A stretch of 64,000 nt of DNA from NCBI RefSeq assembly GCF_000002995.4, contig NW_025062478.1, positions 5,556,001 through 5,620,000 of the forward strand, written 5' to 3'. The notes under the pieces are model-generated. The model was not told the DNA's origin and ran no database searches. It was given only the letters and a program-made list of their open reading frames with translations. The DNA is from Brugia malayi. Taxonomy: Eukaryota; Nematoda; Chromadorea; Rhabditida; Onchocercidae. The position numbers and the translations under genes were made by a program. How positions within the stretch are numbered: the stretch's first letter is position 1; each line of letters opens with the position of its first letter. Positions 57,338-64,000 of this stretch are shown one piece after another.

Positions 57338-60300
57338 TCACGGCAATGAGTCATTCACACGATTGGTGATTTTTTTTTCTTTTGGTATGAACGGCAACAC
57401 TTTCAGATAAGAAGCTTTTTCGATCACTTTCATCATGCAAACCGGGAATGAGTATACGTCGTAATTACTCTCGCCCAGATCATACGCCAAACCACGTGAA
57501 CGTAAACCACGTTGCTCGCGAGTCGCACCTGTAATTAATTACTTCAGTTGATAGTTTCATATCAATATATTATATGCATCCAAAAGAAAAAATGATCAGA
57601 TGGCTATGATCACAAACTTTCTTCTCCAAGGTTCTTATATATGACTATGTTTTTTGCAATCAACGCCTTAATAAAAATTTGACATTGCAGATAAGTACTG
57701 TTCTAGTAATTTTGTCTAACTCATTTACATGAATTATAGAATTATCTCACAATGAGCAAGAAATCACTGTATTGAAATTTAATGAACTTTTAATAAGATT
57801 CCCCTGTATTAGCACTATTATTGCTATAATTCGAAATTACCTGAGACGGTATTATCAAGAACGCATGCGACAAATGCGCCAACGAACATCGGTAATGTAA
57901 GAAGAACTGTGAGCACTTGATCAATCACAGCTACCCCTGAACAGACACAATTAAGACGAAAAGGTTGTTTTCGTAAAACAACAAAACAATAAGATTATAA
58001 TAATCAAAAAATCTCTAAGGAAAAATGAAAGGAACCTGTACTGATAGGATTCTCTCGGAAATAGCTTGGTACAATCATTCCAACCATTATCGAGAATCCT
58101 AATACAGCTATGTTCCTTGTACATTTCAAATCAACCTAAAATAATATAGGAGGTGATAATTTCTAAAACCATAATTCGATCGTCTAACAGAATAAACAAA
58201 GACAATGTAACGCTTCCTACATCCATGCATTGCCATCAACTTCAAGGTTAATTAGAGTTCAAATTTAATCACTTATCTTAATAAGAGAGGAATCATAATC
58301 AAAAAAGCCTTTGGAATTTAAGCTATACCTGCTGGATATTGGCTATTGCTACACCACCAACCATTGCCATACTGCTAGCCAAAATACCACCAACCAGTGG
58401 ATCCGGGATCGTTGACAATAGAGCTCCAACTTTTGTAAAAACGCCTAGCAAAATGAGTATCACTCCAGCTAATACCATTGTAAATCGACTTGCTACCTAA
58501 GATCATTAAAGTAAAATTAATGAGTTAGGTTGATAATAATTGTGATAAATAAGCATCATCTTAAAAGCAATGTGTAGCTGATACAGGAAAAAGTAATACT
58601 CGGTGAAGAAGAAATAAACAACACACACTTCCAAGCCTGACAAAATTAAAAAATGTATTACAAACAACGAAGTTCAAAAAGCCTGTTGTAAATTTTATTT
58701 GCAATGATTTCAAAAGATTTACTTACTCGAGTGACACCAATGACACCAATATTCTCCGTATGAGTTGTCATACCAACACCTGGGCCAAGTAAACCAGCTA
58801 ACAAGGAACCACAACCTGAATTCTTCTATAGCTAATAAAGCGCTATAAATATGCAGTTGAATCACTTGAAATTGTTAAAAAGTTGTGAAGGAAAAGTACT
58901 AATTCGATATTACCTTCAGCCAGAATACCACGATTGATTGCATGTGACGGTGGCGAACGTTCTTCGGATACCCGTGCCGCTGCATGATAATCACCGACCG
59001 ATTCGAAGACTGATGTTAGTGCCGAAATAACGAATGCACAAAAAAGTCCAGTATGAAATTGTGGGACACCTACTTGAAATAAAGGTAAATAACGGAAATA
59101 AATGCATCAACAGACTGATAATAATCAATCTTTTTTAATCCATCTCGTCAAAACTGTTAAATTTAACGATAAAAAATCTGAAAATCTTTTTTGACGAATT
59201 ATTTATCACAAAGAAGTTGAAAAGAGTTACTGTGAACCCATTCTGAAACACACAAGTGTCGAGTTTATTTCGCAGCAACCGACCTCAAATTAAGAAAAGT
59301 CAAAAAAGAAAAAAATCTAACCAGGGTATGGAAATCGGAACCATTCGGCACGCTTAATTACGGCAAGTGTCTCGTTTTTATCCAGTCGAGCAGCACTATC
59401 AGGTGCCGTTAAATCTGTCAACGTAAGAAACAGGCAAAAACCCCAGGAAGTTAATATAGCGATCAAATACTAAAAGAATTCAGAATCCATTTCTAATCCT
59501 AAATTCAACGAAATCTTTGCATAATCATTAGGAAATTGTGGCAAATAACATTCAAACGTTCAGCATATAATATTTACTTTTTCAAAAAATTTCCAAACAA
59601 TTTTCTCAAAATTTACCGGATATTGACCGAAAATGTTGGTCCGAACGATGGCAAAACGATTATTTTTATAGCTAAGTGTAGGCACTTTCCAATCCGCCAG
59701 ATACAAAATTGTAGCAAACAAAGCTGCTGCTTGTCTAAATTAAAAGCTTAAATTTGATTCGTAATTAAAGCAGCGACATCTGTTGAAGAATTGGAAGTCA
59801 AGACTCCACTTCTGTCAAATTAGCTTACCAAAACTTTTTAAGTTCCTAATCCCATATTTAATTTAAATTTTAAATCCAACACTTTTTCGAATAACCAGTA
59901 ATTAATCATCACTTCGTTTTTCATCATTTTCAGACGTCGAAAATTTTAAAGGGAAATTTCAAGCTTCGCAAGAATTTTTTGAAAAAAAAAATAAAAAAAA
60001 ACTTACATCACAGCAACCCAATGCTTAGAAATCCGTTCAACGCATAGATCAACCGCGCTGAGCACGAGCAGTAACATAAGTGGTGAAACAGTAATTGGTC
60101 CAATAAATTTTGTTAATATGCCAACTATACCCGTCACACCAATTATCATTGGTACTAGGGACGATGCCATTAAACATCCTTGAATCTACATCTTCATTTA
60201 TACTTTTATCTACTTTCAAGGATTTCTTTTGCCACAATACTCTATTAAGGTCAATCAAAAAGTCACAGGTTTGTTTGAATTTCTTATTATTACTACTACT

Positions 60301-61526
60301 ACTTGTTTTCTGCTTATGCTAGAGTTTTATAATTCTAGTTTCAAAGATACTACCAGTTAATTCACTATGAAAAACAAACAGGGAAAGGGTAGCAAATGGT
60401 AAGAATATTGTATTGTTGAAAACAACTTGGCAACAAAGCATAAAAAGGACTCTTTTCTTCTTAAAACATGGTGATAAAGGTTTAAATTAAGATATTTACA
60501 ATAGCAAGTTTATCCTGATAAATAGAAGCAGTCACAACATCATCATCCGTAAAAGTACATTTATATTCAGGTAACTGCATAAACACTTGAATTGATGGAA
60601 TATATGCAAATGCTGTGCCTTGTAGAAGCGCTAACCTGAAATACTTCCTAATCCTTGTTAATATGTTCCTAAACTAATTTGAAATTCATGAATCTCTTGT
60701 AATTGCATAATTGTCCTAAATCTTTTGCATATTACATTTAAATGATAGTTTTGAAAATTTCTTCTTTTTTTTAATTTAAGAAATATAAATTTTGGAATCA
60801 TTGCAATTAAAGAAGAATAGGTATTACTATCAAATTAATTACAAATGCCAATCAATTACCTACTTTTAAAACATAATGGAGTGCAGTGCAATGTCCACTT
60901 CGGGCTACTCTCAATTTAAAGAAAAAGAACCTTGTCCCAAAGATTGTCTGAATGATGGTAGATATGCCACTGACGACAAATGTTGATGAAATAAGCAGAA
61001 CTCGTAATGTGTATACATCGCGACCAGCACAAAGCTCATTTGATAAAATGAATGGAATTGTTAAAAGAGCGCTTACACATACCATTACTTGCTGAATAAG
61101 CATCATAAATTTTACAGAAATTACCATCTCATTATGCAAAGGTAATCAAATTCATAAACCACTTTTCAGCAACTTCGCTTCCGAAATTTTGATTCAACAA
61201 ACTGATTTCAGATCCTACAAAATAATTTAGAAAGGAATCATGCCTCAGCAAATCTTACTCTCATATCTTAAACAACTCATGGAGATAAATATGAATTAGA
61301 TATTTAAATAGATATAAAATTTTCTTTCAAAAAAAGAAAACATTGAATCGTACTTTGTATAATCATAGGAAAAAAGTGCATTTACCTGTAACGCAAAAAG
61401 TAATGCAAGTGTAACTGGAGGATTTTCATTCGCTTTGTAAAAACGTCTCTTACGTGTTACTTCAATGATATTCACCGGTATTTCCTTCACATCTTTCTCT
61501 ACAGATTCATCTTCCATTCCGTTCAT
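57338..61526 (-). CDS. SLC23/NCS2 nucleobase-ascorbate transporter
   Basis: Polytopic membrane carrier of the nucleobase-ascorbate family. Vertebrate SLC23 members move ascorbate with sodium; other members move uric acid, xanthine or uracil, so the substrate here is open. Twelve phase-consistent exons (61386-61526, 60931-61091, 60500-60635, 60007-60185, 59617-59734, 59322-59469, 58914-59072, 58727-58815, 58329-58496, 58036-58135, 57841-57936, 57338-57528) code for 561 residues. Family marks are NPPVTLALLFALQVMVCVSA, LQGTAFAYIPS, a TM8-like FESVGDYHAAARVSE holding the substrate-site Glu, and GPGVGMTTHTENIGVIGVTR before VASRFTMVLAG. In the family, the segment next to TMs 8-10 sets specificity. 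Both ends are hydrophilic and cytosolic. The gene stands alone, convergent with the coiled-coil gene. Confidence 0.94.
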
Positions 61527-64000
61527 TTCCTTACTCTATTAATTATTTCGTCTTTTTTTTTTCTTTCAAATGTCATTTAAATTACTAAAAATAATTGCGC
61601 GACGCGAGAGAATTACGTATTTGCTGCCAAATAAAAAAATGGAAAAAGTTTTCCTCAGAAAGTAAGCAAAGGAAATGAGAGAAAAAGTATGAAATACAAA
61701 GTGATTTAAAATATAGGAAAGAATCTACGATTATCCGCATCTTTCATTTAGAACTTAGTTTCTAGAGAAGATATTTACATTGAAGGTGATGATTGTTTTA
61801 AATTCGTAATTATCTTCCAGTACGTGATATATGTTAGTGTCAGAGAGACAAGACAATTCATAATAAATGAATCAAATAAGAATTATAGAGATAGAGATAA
61901 GTCATTACATACTTTAATCATTTCTTATTCAGTTTATTTCTAACTTTATTGATATCTTCTCCTTAAGCTATTCAAATTGGCATAATTAATTATGATTAAG
62001 GTGGGACAACTGTCGCATAAATTATACATTCGGTTACTTTTGCCTTGCCATATTAATAAAATCAATTACCATGAAAATATAGAAAATTCAAATTGTTCCC
62101 ATTCAGAAAGTATAATTCACACAAGAAATCGATGAATACATAGCTCCAACAAAAGAAGAGTTCAAAATTCACTGAAAGATAAAGAAGGATTTTAGGATGT
62201 ATTAATCTTTTCGAAAAAAAAATGTACCCAAAAGTTATAGTAACAATCAATCGATGATTTGACAAATCAGTCCAAAAACTCTTCACTAAGAAATATTATT
62301 CACCGTACAAAAACTCTTTTCTGAAATAAATCTTTGAAACTTAAATAGAAACAGATAATTGCCACAATACGATATATGTATAGATATATGTACATAATAC
62401 AACGCACATATACTATTTGATATCAAATTGGAAAACGTGTTTTTCTTCGCCTCCAATAAAATAATTAGAATTTATTTTTAAAACAAGTTTTCAGAGCTTT
62501 CGATAGACCAAAATTCATTTCTCATATAATTCTTCCAATTTCCAAACGTAATCTTATGCCACACGCACATATATACTTGACTGACTTCACAACGTGAGAG
62601 ATTATCTTTTCATCCGCTGGCTCTACTGTACAAAAATGAATCCTTTATTGCCTAAATTTCCTGAGAGTATTTTTTCTTTTTTTCAGAACTTATAGATTTT
62701 TTTAACATTTAAAATGATCTAAAGGAATTTCTAGCAAAGAAGCCACAAAAGTTTCCAAAAATTTATGAATTGGATGAATATGCTTGTTACTTCACTTTTT
62801 TCAAGCCTAAACTCAGCTAATCCAAGAATGACTCTGTCTTCAAGGCTCAAATTATTGGCATCAATACATCAATGAGAAAATGACCAGAAATTTGCAATAA
62901 ATATTTAGGAACTAAAGACGAAAGCCCATCGTGGAAATCTGCTGGGCTGATCCCAAGATCTTTAAGTAAAATCAATCAAAAGCAAGAACTTTTTAGCTAA
63001 TAAATATTATTAGTAAAATTCTGATGAATCATCTAAACCTTTCTCTTTATACAAATAATCCTTCCTTTACACAACTTCACCTGCTACAGGTATTACAGCC
63101 ACAAGCCGTTTATTTTGCAAAATATAAAAAGAATTGATTACAATTTACGACTCGCTGTTGTAATATTTGCCAAGTACAGAATGCAATTGTTATTGTTCAA
63201 TATTGAGAAGAATACTTCATTCCAGGGAAGCACTTGCATTAAAAGCAATAAACCTATTAATGATCAAAGCTTTGACCAAAGGACATTATCCATAAAAAAA
63301 GAATTCGATGAGTCATTGAACAGAAAGCCGCCATGATCACATTGTATTTTCCTGAAGGAACTGCTGAATGAATGAATGGTTTCTTTTGAAAATGAAATCA
63401 TTCCATTCTCACAGAGATGGAAGAAGTCGTTGTTATTTCTCACAATTCAATACCATGTAATAAGAGGATCGTTAAATTGAGAATGATTTTTGGTGCATTT
63501 AACAGATAATACAACCTTGTGATCATTTAATTTATGCAAGGATTTAAAAACAGTTTTATTTTTGTTTTGTCCTATTATTTGAAATTTAGATGACCAAACT
63601 GTACTTGCAAAAAAGATCAAAGTTTAACCTCATCATGGTGTAATCAGTCTTATATTATTAAGAATCTATAATGCCTAACAATTAACGTAATATCGTGACA
63701 ATTAAGTGACAGAACTATTTCATCAATCAAAAGTAAAATAAACTCCATCATATTTTAAATTTAGTATTCATTCGAGCAAATACAATAGCTAATGTATTAA
63801 ACTAAATCATATTTAGTTTAATATATTTTTGAAACAACTCAATACTTCTTCAAGCTTACCTATCAAGTTTATCTTAAAACTCCACCTGAATATCACTAAT
63901 TAATTCTTGATTCGGAATTTAATTAGGAGGTTTGAGATTTATGTTAGACATTCTTTCATACTTTTTTACTTTAATATTAATAATTTCGCATTTATTCAAG
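61527..64000. other. AT-rich flank, no gene seen
   Basis: Upstream of the SLC23 start. Open frames at 62062-62286 (minus) and 63115-63336 (plus) are low in complexity and have no family resemblance. A perfect hairpin lies at 63795-63823. Confidence 0.5.
63795..63823. repeat. Perfect inverted repeat, 13-base arms
   Basis: TATTAAACTAAAT and its exact complement are separated only by CAT, in AT-rich intergenic DNA. Confidence 0.85.

Overview
The window looks like a gene-dense piece of a parasitic nematode genome, most probably a filarial or other spirurid worm. The DNA is strongly AT-rich. Every protein gene is split into many short exons by mostly small GT-AG introns. Several start codons sit just behind a polypyrimidine-AG site with no visible upstream exon, as expected for spliced-leader trans-splicing. 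One gene is a MIG-17-type ADAM with a C-terminal PLAC domain, an arrangement known from nematodes. The species assignment is an inference; no search was run. Gene models were built by hand by matching reading frames, splice sites and intron phases, so exon ends are predictions, but phases agree through almost every model.

Layout. 1.3-6.7 kb, minus strand: a TMEM86/YhhN-like membrane protein, an unrecognised multi-pass membrane protein and ALG14 lie head to tail, a possible operon of membrane (mostly ER) proteins. 6.7-9.5 kb: AT-rich, no gene seen. 9.5-14.1 kb, plus: the WD40 protein DTL/Cdt2 with a C-terminal PIP box. 15.7-21.4 kb, minus: a secreted MIG-17-like ADAM metalloprotease. 23.0-30.2 kb, minus: RMI1, subunit of the dissolvasome, with a tRNA-Trp(CCA) gene in one intron. 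31.0-35.1 kb, plus: TRMT2A (RRM plus m5U54 methyltransferase). 35.9-38.7 kb, plus: class III alcohol dehydrogenase ADH5. 40.8-41.9 kb, minus: ribosomal protein RPS25. 43.6-48.9 kb, plus: SEC23. 49.8-52.4 kb, plus: gamma-SNAP. 53.5-55.8 kb, plus: an unrecognised coiled-coil protein. 57.3-61.5 kb, minus: an SLC23/NCS2 nucleobase-ascorbate transporter. 61.5-64 kb: no gene seen.

Most genes are conserved housekeeping functions: N-glycan assembly, replication licensing and repair, tRNA modification, formaldehyde/GSNO metabolism, translation and vesicle traffic. SEC23 and gamma-SNAP are adjacent on the same strand and act at budding and fusion steps of secretion. I found no prokaryotic system, CRISPR array or intact transposon. 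The features most worth a second look are the two unrecognised genes, loss of the conserved acidic residues in the TMEM86-like protein, an N-terminally extended ALG14, a GC-AG intron in SEC23, PIP-box and PIP-like motifs in Cdt2 and RMI1, an exon fragment copied into an intron, and a compositionally foreign, frameshifted coding-like island near 40 kb.
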